Shown here piece after piece: positions 55,948 to 64,000 of a stretch of DNA of 64,000 bases. Position numbers and translations under genes: made by a program. The notes beneath the pieces were generated by a model that had not been told where the DNA came from, ran no database searches, and worked only from the letters and a program-made list of their open reading frames with translations. The stretch is from Flavobacteriaceae bacterium (GTDB taxonomy: Bacteria > Bacteroidota > Bacteroidia > Flavobacteriales > Flavobacteriaceae): positions 124,001 through 188,000 of the forward strand of contig NVXD01000015.1 in assembly GCA_002746415.1 (NCBI GenBank). Direction: 5' to 3'. Each line of letters begins with the position of its first letter. The first letter of the stretch is position 1.

Positions 55948-56495
55948 ACTTGCTCAGGCGTTACACAATAGTCTAAAGCAATATCATTAGCATTGGTGTC
56001 AGAAATTTCATCTTCTGGTCTAAAAAGAGAAAGACCAATTTTTATGACATCTGGGGCACATTTTTTTAAAAAAACATCATAGTATCCTTTTCCATAGCCT
56101 ACTCTATTTCCAATAGAATCATATGCAAGCAATGGAATAAACACCACATCAATTTGTTTTGAAGAGATTTCTATACCATTTACTGGTTCAGGTATATTCC
56201 ATTTGTTTTTTTTGATAATTAAGCTATCTGTGAGCAAATAATTAGCTAAAGTATGTTCCCCCGTCATTTTTGGGAGCACAACATTTTTATCTTTCCCTTG
56301 TAGTATAGACAAAATAAAGCTGGTGTCAATTTCCTTTTTTTCTGAAATAGTTAGAAAAATATGATAAAAGTTTAAAGACCAAATAGGCAGCTCTAAAAGT
56401 TTATTTGCAATTTGAATACTAGAATCTTGGAGTTCTTTAGAAGAGACCTTGTTTCTTAACTGAATATAGTTTAATCGCAATTCTTTTTTGAACAT
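55935..56495 (-). CDS. 5-formyltetrahydrofolate cyclo-ligase
   Basis: 186 aa. N-terminal KKELRLNYIQLRNKVSSKE, central FIPLLAYDSIGNRVGYGKGYYDVFL with the GxGxGYYD substrate motif, and the ALDYCVTPE end. It converts 5-formyl-THF to 5,10-methenyl-THF. Converges with lspA with a 13-bp overlap of coding sequences. Confidence 0.92.
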   Translation of the reverse strand: MFKKELRLNYIQLRNKVSSKELQDSSIQIANKLLELPIWSLNFYHIFLTISEKKEIDTSFILSILQGKDKNVVLPKMTGEHTLANYLLTDSLIIKKNKWNIPEPVNGIEISSKQIDVVFIPLLAYDSIGNRVGYGKGYYDVFLKKCAPDVIKIGLSLFRPEDEISDTNANDIALDYCVTPEQVYKF

Positions 56496-56538
56496 GATTG
56501 TCGACTAAACAAATATGATTTTCGGAGGAATAAAATAT

Positions 56539-56631
56539 TTAAGCTTGCTCTTTAATAGATACTGCAACGTAAATTTTAAAGAAAAGCATCAAAATTAAGT
56601 ACATTCCCAATACAATAATATAATTCTCCAT
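56539..56631 (-). CDS. possible 30-aa single-helix membrane protein
   Basis: ATG at 56631 encodes MENYIIVLGMYLILMLFFKI-YVAVSIKEQA and a stop. It is almost all hydrophobic with a charged end, like many overlooked small membrane proteins. The start is not backed by a clear ribosome binding site and no homologue can be named, so this is tentative. Confidence 0.35.
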   Translation of the reverse strand: MENYIIVLGMYLILMLFFKIYVAVSIKEQA

Positions 56632-57135
56632 CTGATATAAAATTTTAATCAACTAAATGTAAAGAAAAAAATTCACTTATTCCGTAAACTGCACTCTTTT
56701 ACCGATGAAATACCTATTTTTTACAAAAGATTTAACATTTCTTTTGGGTGTAATGGAATTTTAGAAGAATACAATATGGTAATAAAGTTCTGAACGTCAA
56801 ACGAATAAAAATATTTTCAATTAAATTAGGAGTTAATTTTATCAGAATTTTCATCGGAGTCATTTTTGAGTATTTAACAAAATTGACAAGTAATTTTATT
56901 ATTATAACATGTTTTTTAGTGGAATTTATATATTTCTATATAATCAAAACAAGAAATAAGTTTAATGTAATCTCAATTTTGACAAAAAAAAGAGTTCAGA
57001 GCAAATTTAAACTCATTTAAAGAAGGAATTCAGTTTGATGATACACGTTAAAAATGACCAATAACTATGTGTTTAAATAAAAACAAATTATCTTAACTTT
57101 TCAGTATTAAAATTAAAGCATCTTTTCCTTAGTTC
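56632..57135. other. non-coding AT-rich gap before uvrC
   Basis: About 500 bp with very low GC, many stops in all frames, no stem-loop with a clear tail and no convincing -7 element near uvrC. Nothing specific was found. Confidence 0.5.
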
Positions 57136-58923
57136 ATGTCGGATATTCCAATAAAAGTACAACTAGCATCATTACCCAACAACCCTGGGGTATACCAATT
57201 TTATGACAAAGAGCAGTTAATTCTTTATATAGGAAAGGCCAAGAATTTAAAAAAAAGAGTATCCTCGTATTTTAACAAAAAGCATGAATATGGTAAGACT
57301 AGGGTGCTTGTAAAGAAAATAGTATATATAAAGCACATTGTGGTACCTACGGAATCTGATGCGTTATTATTGGAAAACAACCTCATAAAAAAGTACCAAC
57401 CTAGATACAATGTGTTGCTTAAGGATGACAAATCTTACCCTTGGATATGCATTAAAAATGAACGTTTTCCAAGAATATTTCCAACCAGAAGGCTTGTTAA
57501 GGATGGTTCTGAATATTATGGCCCGTATACCAGCATGCATACCGTAAAAACATTGTTGGATTTAATAAAAAGTGTATATCCATTAAGGACCTGTACTTAT
57601 GATCTTTCCAAAGAGAAAATTCAGGCTAACAAGTATAAAATATGTTTGGAATACCATTTAGGAAATTGTATGGGGCCATGTGAGGGGTTGCAAGGAGAAG
57701 AAGAATATCAAACTCAGATTGAAGATATTAGACAAATAGTTAAAGGAGATTTTAAATCATCCCTTCAGTATTTTAAAAAGGAAATGGTTGCTTTAGCGGA
57801 ACAAATGAGATTTGAAGATGCGCAATTAATCAAAGACAAAATAGAGGTCTTGGAGAATTACCAAGCAAGGTCCACCATTGTAAATCCAAAAATCAATAAT
57901 GTTGACGTTTTCACCATAATTTCTGACGAAACCCATGCATATATTAATTTTTTGCAATTGTCCAATGGCTCAATAATAAGATCTCATACGGCAGAAATAA
58001 AAAAGAAATTAAATGAGACTGATGAGGATTTACTTCAGCTAGGAATTATTGATATTCGGCAACGGTTTAATTCGCAATCAAAAGAACTCTATTTACCCTT
58101 TAAAGTTTTTTTAGAGTCACATTTAAAAATCACAATTCCAAAACTTGGTGATAAAAAAAAGATACTGGACCTTTCGTTTCGCAATGCCAAATTTTACAGA
58201 ATGGAACGGTTTAAACAAATTAAAATTATTGATCCAGACAGGCATATAAATAGAATAATGGCTCAAATGAAGAAGGACATAAGGCTGTCTGTTGAGCCAC
58301 GGCATATTGAATGTTTTGACAATTCCAATATACAAGGAAGTAACCCAGTAGCGGCATGTGTGGTCTTTAGGAATGGCAAACCTTCAAAAAAAGAATACAG
58401 ACACTATAATATTAAAACAGTAGAAGGGCCAGATGATTATGCTTCTATGGAAGAGGTTGTTTTTAGACGCTATAAAAGATTGTTAAATGAAGAACAGTCC
58501 TTGCCACAACTTATTGTGATAGATGGCGGGAAGGGACAATTGTCTTCTGCCCTGAAAAGCCTTGATGTTTTAGGTTTGCGCGGAAAAATTGCAATTATTG
58601 GAATCGCAAAACGATTAGAGGAAATATATTTTCCTGGAGATTCAATTCCACTTTATTTAGATAAAAAATCTGAAAGTTTAAAAATAATCCAACAATTGCG
58701 AAATGAAGCACATCGTTTTGGGATTAACTTTCATAGAAATAAAAGAAGCAATGCCGCTATAAATTCTGAATTGGAAAGCATTGAAGGAATTGGAGAAAGG
58801 ACTGCCCAACAATTACTAAAAAAATTTAAATCTGTAAAAAGGATTAAAGAAGCCCCCATTGAAGATTTAGCATTGATTATTGGAATGGCAAAAGCAAAGA
58901 AAATATATGCAACCTTTCATTAA
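57136..58923 (+). CDS. uvrC: UvrABC excinuclease subunit C
   Basis: 595 aa. GIY-YIG domain (about 14-90, GVYQFYDKEQLILYIGKAKN), UVR domain (about 205-240), RNase H-like C-terminal nuclease (ECFDNSNIQGSNPVAACVVF, LIVIDGGKGQL) and a HhH pair (ESIEGIGERTAQQLLKKF) at the end. It makes both incisions in nucleotide excision repair. Its stop is 17 nt before the patatin ATG. Confidence 0.96.
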   Translation: MSDIPIKVQLASLPNNPGVYQFYDKEQLILYIGKAKNLKKRVSSYFNKKHEYGKTRVLVKKIVYIKHIVVPTESDALLLENNLIKKYQPRYNVLLKDDKSYPWICIKNERFPRIFPTRRLVKDGSEYYGPYTSMHTVKTLLDLIKSVYPLRTCTYDLSKEKIQANKYKICLEYHLGNCMGPCEGLQGEEEYQTQIEDIRQIVKGDFKSSLQYFKKEMVALAEQMRFEDAQLIKDKIEVLENYQARSTIVNPKINNVDVFTIISDETHAYINFLQLSNGSIIRSHTAEIKKKLNETDEDLLQLGIIDIRQRFNSQSKELYLPFKVFLESHLKITIPKLGDKKKILDLSFRNAKFYRMERFKQIKIIDPDRHINRIMAQMKKDIRLSVEPRHIECFDNSNIQGSNPVAACVVFRNGKPSKKEYRHYNIKTVEGPDDYASMEEVVFRRYKRLLNEEQSLPQLIVIDGGKGQLSSALKSLDVLGLRGKIAIIGIAKRLEEIYFPGDSIPLYLDKKSESLKIIQQLRNEAHRFGINFHRNKRSNAAINSELESIEGIGERTAQQLLKKFKSVKRIKEAPIEDLALIIGMAKAKKIYATFH

Positions 58924-58940
58924 AATTGTATCTTAATACT

Positions 58941-61196
58941 ATGCAAAAGAGCATCATATTTGTTATTGTTTTATTTTTTTCCATTTCATTATTGGCACAA
59001 AAGAACCAAAATGAAAAAGTAAAGGTCGGTTTGGTTTTAAGTGGAGGTGGTGCCAAGGGATTTGCTCATATTGGCGCACTCAAAATTTTGGAAGAAGCCG
59101 GAGTTAAAATAGATTATATAGGGGGGACAAGCATGGGTGCCATTGTTGGGGCGCTATATGCATCTGGGTATTCTGCAAATGAATTGGATTCTATTTTTAC
59201 AAATATGGATTTCAAGGAGCTTATTCAAGATGATTTGCCAAGAAGCGCTAAAACGTTTTATGAAAAAGAGGATGCTGAAAGATATGCACTGACACTTCCT
59301 TTTAATAATTTCAAAATTTCATTTCCACAAGCTATTTCTGGAGGTCAAAATATATATAACGAATTGGTGAAGTTATTATATCATGTAAAAGATGTGAATG
59401 ATTTTAATAAACTGCCAATCCCTTTTTTATGTGTGGCCACAGATGTGGAAACAGGAAAACAAGTATTGTTGAACAATGGATATTTGCCAGAGGCCATTAT
59501 GGCTAGTGGAACATTTCCATCTCTTTTTGAGCCAACAGAAATTAATGGGCAAATATTAATAGACGGCGGGGTGATTAATAATTACCCTATAGATGAGGTG
59601 CAGGATTTAGGGGCGAATTTTATAATTGGTGTAGATGTACAAGATGAGCTATCTAAAAGAGAGTCCTTGTTATCTGCCACAGAAGTATTGTTTCAAATAA
59701 GCAATTATAGAACAGTTCAGGATATGGTAGAGAAATCCAAACATACAGATATTTATATTAAACCAGATATAAAAAACTTTTCTGTAATAGATTTTGATAT
59801 GGGTCAGAGTATCATTCAAAACGGACAAATTGCTGCCATGGAAAAGTATGTAATCTTGAAAGAATTGGCAATCAAACAGGATAGTAAAAAAAGAAAGAAA
59901 CTAGCTATACTACATCAGGACTCCATAACAGTGAGTAGATTAAAACTTGAGGGAAATAATAATTATAGTAGAGGTTATGTGAAAGGCAAACTTAGGTTTG
60001 ATTTAACCCAAAGAATAAGCTTTAATAAATTACTTAATGGAATAAGTAATTTGGCGGCAACAAAAAACTTTAAAACAATAAGATATGAGCTAAAATCTAA
60101 CGGCATGGGTGATGACTTAGTTTTAAAACTTAGGGAAAACCCCAACAAAATGTTCATTAGGCTGGGAGTCCATTATGATGATTTATTTAAGAGCGCTGCA
60201 TTGATTAATTTAACAAAAAAGAATTTTTTAATGGATGATGATGTGGCTTCTTTTGATTTTATACTTGGCGATAATCTTAGGTATAGCATGCAGTATTATG
60301 TGGATAAAGGATCCTATTGGAGTTATGGGGTAAATTCCAAGTTTGTCAATTTTGAACAGGAAATTAATTATGATTTAATACAATCTAATTTTAATGCCCC
60401 CATTAACAATAATATAAATACTATTAATTTTGATGTAACGGATCTTACCAATCAATTTTATTTGCAAACAGTATGGCAAGAAGAATTTGCTTTTAGCGCA
60501 GGAGTGGAGCATAAATTTTTAAAATATAGTACAAGAACCTTAGATAGCGCCCCAGATACGGATAGTCTTACGCCTTCAACTAGCAGTAGGGTACTTTATG
60601 ACAAAAGCAATTATTATAGTGCATACGGGCAATTGACGTTGGATACATACAATGATAAGTACTTCCCTTCAAAAGGCCTGTATTTTAATGGAGATTTTCA
60701 TGTATATCTTTTTTCTTCAGATTTCAATGACAATTTCAAAGAATTTTCCATTGGAAACGCCAAAATAGGAGCCGCTTTTCCCATTGCCAAAAACTTGTCC
60801 TTGAACATAGAAACTGAGGGAGGAGTTAAGTTTGGAATTTCTAGGATAACCTCATTAGATTTTGTTCTTGGCGGTTATGGAGGTAGTGTTGTAAATAATT
60901 TTGTTCCTTTTCTTGGATATGATTTTCTTAGCCTACCAGGAAATAGTTATGTAAAAGCTTATGGAAAATTGGATTTTAAGTTTGCACCAAAGAACCATTT
61001 AATGTTTGCCGCCAACTTCGCTAATGTGGATGATGACCTTTTTAGAACGGGAGAATGGTTCACAGAACCAAATTTTTCGGGTTATGCACTTGGTTATGGT
61101 TGGGAATCTTTTTTTGGTCCCGTTCAAATGTTGTATTCATGGTCACCCGAGGTAGCATCTTCTATGGTGTTTTTTAGTATCGGTTATTGGTTTTAG
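58941..61196 (+). CDS. patatin-like phospholipase fused to outer-membrane barrel
   Basis: 751 aa from the ATG at 58941 (MQKSIIFVIVLFFSISLLAQ), a signal peptide; a TTG 5 codons earlier is less likely. The patatin domain has SGGGAKG (34-40), nucleophile S64 in GTSMG and D208 in IDGG. A POTRA-like section follows (about 330-395), then a C-terminal beta-barrel of the Omp85/D15 type ending in F. This is the domain order of PlpD-like (type Vd) autotransporters, in which the lipase may be displayed or released. Confidence 0.92.
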   Translation: MQKSIIFVIVLFFSISLLAQKNQNEKVKVGLVLSGGGAKGFAHIGALKILEEAGVKIDYIGGTSMGAIVGALYASGYSANELDSIFTNMDFKELIQDDLPRSAKTFYEKEDAERYALTLPFNNFKISFPQAISGGQNIYNELVKLLYHVKDVNDFNKLPIPFLCVATDVETGKQVLLNNGYLPEAIMASGTFPSLFEPTEINGQILIDGGVINNYPIDEVQDLGANFIIGVDVQDELSKRESLLSATEVLFQISNYRTVQDMVEKSKHTDIYIKPDIKNFSVIDFDMGQSIIQNGQIAAMEKYVILKELAIKQDSKKRKKLAILHQDSITVSRLKLEGNNNYSRGYVKGKLRFDLTQRISFNKLLNGISNLAATKNFKTIRYELKSNGMGDDLVLKLRENPNKMFIRLGVHYDDLFKSAALINLTKKNFLMDDDVASFDFILGDNLRYSMQYYVDKGSYWSYGVNSKFVNFEQEINYDLIQSNFNAPINNNINTINFDVTDLTNQFYLQTVWQEEFAFSAGVEHKFLKYSTRTLDSAPDTDSLTPSTSSRVLYDKSNYYSAYGQLTLDTYNDKYFPSKGLYFNGDFHVYLFSSDFNDNFKEFSIGNAKIGAAFPIAKNLSLNIETEGGVKFGISRITSLDFVLGGYGGSVVNNFVPFLGYDFLSLPGNSYVKAYGKLDFKFAPKNHLMFAANFANVDDDLFRTGEWFTEPNFSGYALGYGWESFFGPVQMLYSWSPEVASSMVFFSIGYWF

Positions 61197-61292
61197 TTTT
61201 GCTTAAAAGTATTATAAACTTCCCTATTGCTAACAGATTCTTAAATTTCGAGAGTAAATTATAAATTACTGTTAACACAATAGTTAAAGTAC

Positions 61293-61310
61293 GTTAAAAC
61301 ATATTTTAAC
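61293..61310. promoter_or_regulatory. palindromic box upstream of the structured RNA
   Basis: GTTAAAA-CATA-TTTTAAC, an inverted repeat with 7-bp arms (61293-61299 and 61304-61310). It sits 15 nt upstream of the -7 element at 61325, over the -33 position. Extra GTTAA copies lie at 61271-61275 and 61283-61287 at roughly helical spacing. A dimeric regulator site is plausible. Confidence 0.45.
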
Positions 61311-61324
61311 AGAAATTGTTGCCG

Positions 61325-61332
61325 TAAATTTG
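61325..61332 (+). promoter_or_regulatory. promoter -7 element of the structured RNA
   Basis: TAAATTTG exactly matches TAnnTTTG. A start point near 61336-61340 would place the RNA's 5' end at or just inside the first stem-loop. Confidence 0.5.
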
Positions 61333-61333
61333 T

Positions 61334-61439
61334 ACCAACATAAGGGGTGGTTCCCTTATTACTTTAAGTATTGGTTTTTCATAATTTAAAGTTTGGTTGG
61401 TTATTTAGGAAAAGCCCAGTTATTAACTGGGCTTTTTTT
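61334..61439 (+). ncRNA. candidate small structured RNA (about 100 nt) with own terminator
   Basis: Within 106 nt: hairpin 1, ATAAGGG (61340-61346) / CCCTTAT (61353-61359); hairpin 2, ACTTTAA (61361-61367) / TTAAAGT (61386-61392); closing stem ACCAAC (61334-61339) / GTTGGT (61396-61401). Together they fold as a three-way junction. A 9-nt spacer leads to the intrinsic terminator at 61411. No peptide is encoded. It may be a free sRNA (a 6S-like RNA is one possibility) or a terminated leader of the DUF3108 gene. The structure is seen, the function is unknown. Confidence 0.6.
61411..61439 (+). terminator. intrinsic terminator of the structured RNA
   Basis: AAAGCCCAGTTA (61411-61422) / TAACTGGGCTTT (61424-61435) followed by T-rich sequence to 61439. 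It is a strong G/C stem with a U tail. Confidence 0.92.
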
Positions 61440-61486
61440 ATGCAATACTTTGGAACAAATTTTGTTTAAATATATGTTAACCACCA

Positions 61487-61514
61487 TTGTATTGCTGTGG
61501 TTTTAGTAATTTTA
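61487..61514 (+). promoter_or_regulatory. candidate promoter of the DUF3108 operon
   Basis: TTG (61487-61489), 17-nt spacer, TAATTTTA (61507-61514, one base off TAnnTTTG), 15 nt before the ATG at 61529. It would transcribe the DUF3108-TDO-M23 unit independently of the upstream terminator. Confidence 0.42.
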
Positions 61515-61528
61515 CAATACTATTTGCC

Positions 61529-62305
61529 ATGAAAAAGATTTCTATACTATTATTTTTGTTTATTGGGCTATCTCTAAATGCCCAGAAAAAACCTGCCTTT
61601 AAACCTGGGGAATGGCTTAAGTTTAGAATCCATTATGGATTTTTGAATGCAAGTTATGCAACCTTAAAGGTGAACACAGATGAAATAGACAGCATCCCTG
61701 TATATCATGTAGTGGGAAAAGGTAAAACGGCTGGGTTTGCAAGCTTATTCTTTAAGGTAGATGATACTTATGAGAGTTATTTTGGAAAACAGGACGGAAG
61801 ACCATACAAATTTGTTCGTAAGATTAATGAAGGAGGCTATACAAAAGATATAGAGATTAATTTTGATCACGAAAAGGATGAAGCTGTACTAAATGATAAG
61901 AAAAACAAGAAAAAGTTTAATTTTACAATTCAGGACGACATACAAGATTTAATTTCTGCCTTTTATTACCTTAGAAGCAATTACAAATTTGAAGACTTGG
62001 TAGTTGGTGAATCAATTGAATTGGATATGTTGTATGATGATGATGGCGTTTTTAAGTTTAAGCTTAAATATTTGGGAAAAGAAGTGGTTAAAACAAAGTA
62101 TGGAAAGGTAGAATGCTTAAAATTTAGACCCTATGTTCAATCAGGAAGGGTTTTTAAAGAGCAAGAGAGTCTTTCTTTATGGGTATCCAATGATTTGAAC
62201 AAAATCCCTATTCGAATAAAAGCAAATTTGGCAGTTGGTGCCATTAAAGTAGATTTGGATGGATATAACGGACTTAGAAATCAGTTTAAAATAATAATGG
62301 ATTAA
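61529..62305 (+). CDS. DUF3108 secreted protein
   Basis: 258 aa from the ATG at 61529 (MKKISILLFLFIGLSLNA signal peptide); the upstream frame start at 61487 is not supported. Beta-rich DUF3108 fold with KPGEWLKFRIHYGFLNASYATLKV and the RSNYKFEDLVVGESIELDM region. Function unknown. 9 nt before tryptophan dioxygenase, and this order with M23 peptidase looks like a fixed unit. Confidence 0.82.
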   Translation: MKKISILLFLFIGLSLNAQKKPAFKPGEWLKFRIHYGFLNASYATLKVNTDEIDSIPVYHVVGKGKTAGFASLFFKVDDTYESYFGKQDGRPYKFVRKINEGGYTKDIEINFDHEKDEAVLNDKKNKKKFNFTIQDDIQDLISAFYYLRSNYKFEDLVVGESIELDMLYDDDGVFKFKLKYLGKEVVKTKYGKVECLKFRPYVQSGRVFKEQESLSLWVSNDLNKIPIRIKANLAVGAIKVDLDGYNGLRNQFKIIMD

Positions 62306-62314
62306 GTCTTTTGA

Positions 62315-63274
62315 ATGAAGAATAAAAAAGATATTGAAGAGCGGATATCTAAACTTGAAGAAAAATACAAAGATTCTGGACAAGATTTAAATTCTTACCT
62401 GGACGGACTACTATACCAACGTTATCTCACCTATTGGGATTATATACATTTGGATACTTTGTTGAGCTTGCAGGCTCCCAAAACGCATTTTCCAGATGAG
62501 GAGATTTTCATCATGTACCATCAAATTACGGAGCTGTATTTTAAGCTTATTCTCCACGAACAAAAACAAATTGTGGATGATAAAACTCAAAATGTGGATT
62601 TTTTTATTGAAAAAACCAATAGGATAAATAGTTATTATAAAGTATTGATTTCCTCTTTTAGCATTATGATTAAAGGAATGGAAAGAGAGCAGTTTTTAAA
62701 GTATAGAATGGCACTTTTGCCTGCAAGCGGATTCCAATCTGCACAATACAGGATGATAGAGATTTACGCAACTCCAATGGAAAATTTAATTCATCATACG
62801 GAGCGTACATTGTTTTCTTCCAAAAATTCCATAGAAGAGTTGTACGAGCAGATTTATTGGAAAAAAGGAGCTACAGATTTAGCCACTGGAGACAAAACCC
62901 TAACCCTGAAACAATTTGAATACAGGTATACGCCAAGACTAGTGCGTATTGCAAAGCAAGTAAAAGAAAGTACTATTTATAATAAATACCAACAACTGCC
63001 TACGGCGAGCAAGAAGAATAAAGAATTGATAGCCGCATTAAAGAATTTGGATATAAATGCAAATGTGAACTGGCCCTTAATGCATATGGGTTCTGCGCAT
63101 CGGTATTTAAAAAAAGGTAATACTCCTATAGATGCTACAGGAGGAACAAATTGGAAAGATTTTCTCCCCCCAAGTTTTCAAAAAATTATTTTCTTTCCTG
63201 AGTTATATACAAAACAAGAGTTAAATGATTGGGGAAAACAATGGGCAGACCATATCTTTAACCCTGAAAAATAG
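62315..63274 (+). CDS. kynA: tryptophan 2,3-dioxygenase
   Basis: 319 aa. All-helical heme enzyme with YQRYLTYWDYIHLDTLLSLQ, FIMYHQITELYFKLILHE, SGFQSAQYRMIE and the C-terminal NWPLMHMGSAHRYLKKG block that includes the heme-ligand histidine. It opens the indole ring of tryptophan to N-formylkynurenine, the first step of the kynurenine pathway; 3-hydroxyanthranilate dioxygenase of the same pathway is at 18047-18586. 11 nt before the M23 gene. Confidence 0.96.
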   Translation: MKNKKDIEERISKLEEKYKDSGQDLNSYLDGLLYQRYLTYWDYIHLDTLLSLQAPKTHFPDEEIFIMYHQITELYFKLILHEQKQIVDDKTQNVDFFIEKTNRINSYYKVLISSFSIMIKGMEREQFLKYRMALLPASGFQSAQYRMIEIYATPMENLIHHTERTLFSSKNSIEELYEQIYWKKGATDLATGDKTLTLKQFEYRYTPRLVRIAKQVKESTIYNKYQQLPTASKKNKELIAALKNLDINANVNWPLMHMGSAHRYLKKGNTPIDATGGTNWKDFLPPSFQKIIFFPELYTKQELNDWGKQWADHIFNPEK

Positions 63275-63285
63275 AAGCGTAAGGA

Positions 63286-64000
63286 ATGCAAAAATATTGG
63301 AGCTTAATTTTAGTTTTGGCTATATTGACATCATGCAAGGACAAAAAAGAACTTGACAAAGAGGTCGTCATAAAAATTATTGAAAAGCCTAAGGTTATCA
63401 TACAATATGGTTTTAATCTGGAGGATTATAATGTTTTGCAGGATACAGTAAAAAGTGGAGATAGTTTTGGGGAATTAATGTTGCAAAACAAAGTAGGTTA
63501 TCCCGAAATAGCTGAAATTTCAGAAAAATATAGAGATACTTTTGATGTACGTAAGATTGTGGTTGGCAAACCGTACCTTATCTTAAGGTCTAAGGATACT
63601 TTAGAAAAAGCACAAGTATTCATCTACCAGAACGATCGAATTAATTATACCGTGATAGATTTAAGGGATAGTGTAAGGGTCTATAAAAAGCGAAAGAAAG
63701 TTAAATATGTGACAAAAGAGGCATCAGGAATAATAGAGACCTCATTGTCTGAAGCCATTTTGGACCAAGGAATTGATTATAATATTACCAATGATTTGTC
63801 TGAAATATATGCTTGGACTATAGATTTTTTTAGGTTGCAAAAAGGGGATAAGTTTAAAGTTATATACAAAGAAAGGTATATCAATGATTCTATTTATGCG
63901 GGGTCAGAACCAATTGAAGCGGCATATTTTGAACACAATGGAACGCCCTTGTTTGCATTTGCTTATGAGGCAGACTCACTCAAAAACATAACTGATTATT
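63286..64000 (+). CDS. M23-family metallopeptidase, N-terminal part (cut by window edge)
   Basis: 238 codons visible, running off the right end. Lipoprotein signal peptide (C at residue 18, ILTSC), then SH3-like/Csd3-type N-terminal domains (DTVKSGDSFGELMLQNKVGY; AWTIDFFRLQKGDKFKVIYKE). The peptidase domain itself lies outside the window, so the M23 call comes from the N-terminal architecture. Envelope peptidoglycan hydrolase co-transcribed with TDO and DUF3108. Confidence 0.78.
   Translation, partial: MQKYWSLILVLAILTSCKDKKELDKEVVIKIIEKPKVIIQYGFNLEDYNVLQDTVKSGDSFGELMLQNKVGYPEIAEISEKYRDTFDVRKIVVGKPYLILRSKDTLEKAQVFIYQNDRINYTVIDLRDSVRVYKKRKKVKYVTKEASGIIETSLSEAILDQGIDYNITNDLSEIYAWTIDFFRLQKGDKFKVIYKERYINDSIYAGSEPIEAAYFEHNGTPLFAFAYEADSLKNITDY

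Overview
The window is AT-rich, gene-dense chromosomal DNA from a member of the Bacteroidota, most likely a marine Flavobacteriaceae (Maribacter/Zobellia-like; the genus cannot be fixed from this sequence). The reasons are: several promoters fit the Bacteroidetes -7 element TAnnTTTG, ribosome binding sites are mostly weak, the Bat (aerotolerance) operon is present, there is an ileS-dksA-lspA block, many lipoproteins, a TonB receptor, and kynurenine-pathway genes of the type common in this family. No rRNA, tRNA, CRISPR array, insertion sequence, phage or obvious genomic island was seen. This is mainly core and metabolic chromosome rather than accessory DNA.

Left to right: 1-7067 (minus) is the moxR-DUF58-BatD-like-batA-batB-batC-batD operon, with batD cut by the window edge. 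7227-9118 holds an SDR dehydrogenase translationally coupled to an AlbA_2/Schlafen-type protein. 9189-10604 encodes a DUF3592 membrane protein and a PfkB sugar kinase. 10731-13737 is a compact set of SPFH-GYF protein, zinc-ribbon membrane protein and calcineurin-like phosphatase, followed by an acyl-ACP desaturase. 14863-18586 (minus) carries HhH and small membrane proteins, an ALDH7-like dehydrogenase, DUF1304 and 3-hydroxyanthranilate dioxygenase. 18684-19868 has two paralogous CAP-domain lipoproteins. 20185-29441 has a giant bacterial alpha-2-macroglobulin and penicillin-binding protein 1C, with three small genes between them. 29472-32282 has glpD and gpsA converging on a REP-like repeat.

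32467-36972 is an AraC regulator divergent from a phytanoyl-CoA dioxygenase-like gene and an SDR, then a SulP transporter. 37086-45807 is mixed: azurin, intracellular-looking GH5, cytochrome c, YheT hydrolase, nitronate monooxygenase, thioesterase, DMT exporter, ArsC/Spx-like protein, DinB and DUF3298 lipoprotein. 46059-50650 has gdhA, recO and a heme-receptor-like TonB protein. 50813-56495 is ileS, dksA-like, a small exported protein, lspA and 5-FCL. 57136-61196 is uvrC and a patatin/beta-barrel fusion. 61529-64000 is DUF3108, tryptophan 2,3-dioxygenase and the start of an M23 peptidase.

The most interesting non-gene signal is at 61293-61439: a palindromic box, a perfect -7 element, two hairpins that can close into a three-way junction, and an intrinsic terminator. 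This looks like a free-standing structured small RNA or a terminator-controlled leader. The most interesting protein context is the SPFH/zinc-ribbon/phosphatase operon, which recalls the Bacillus YdjG/YdjI envelope-stress pair but has no PspA. The AraC-PhyH-SDR cluster has a candidate direct-repeat operator with 21-bp periodicity.
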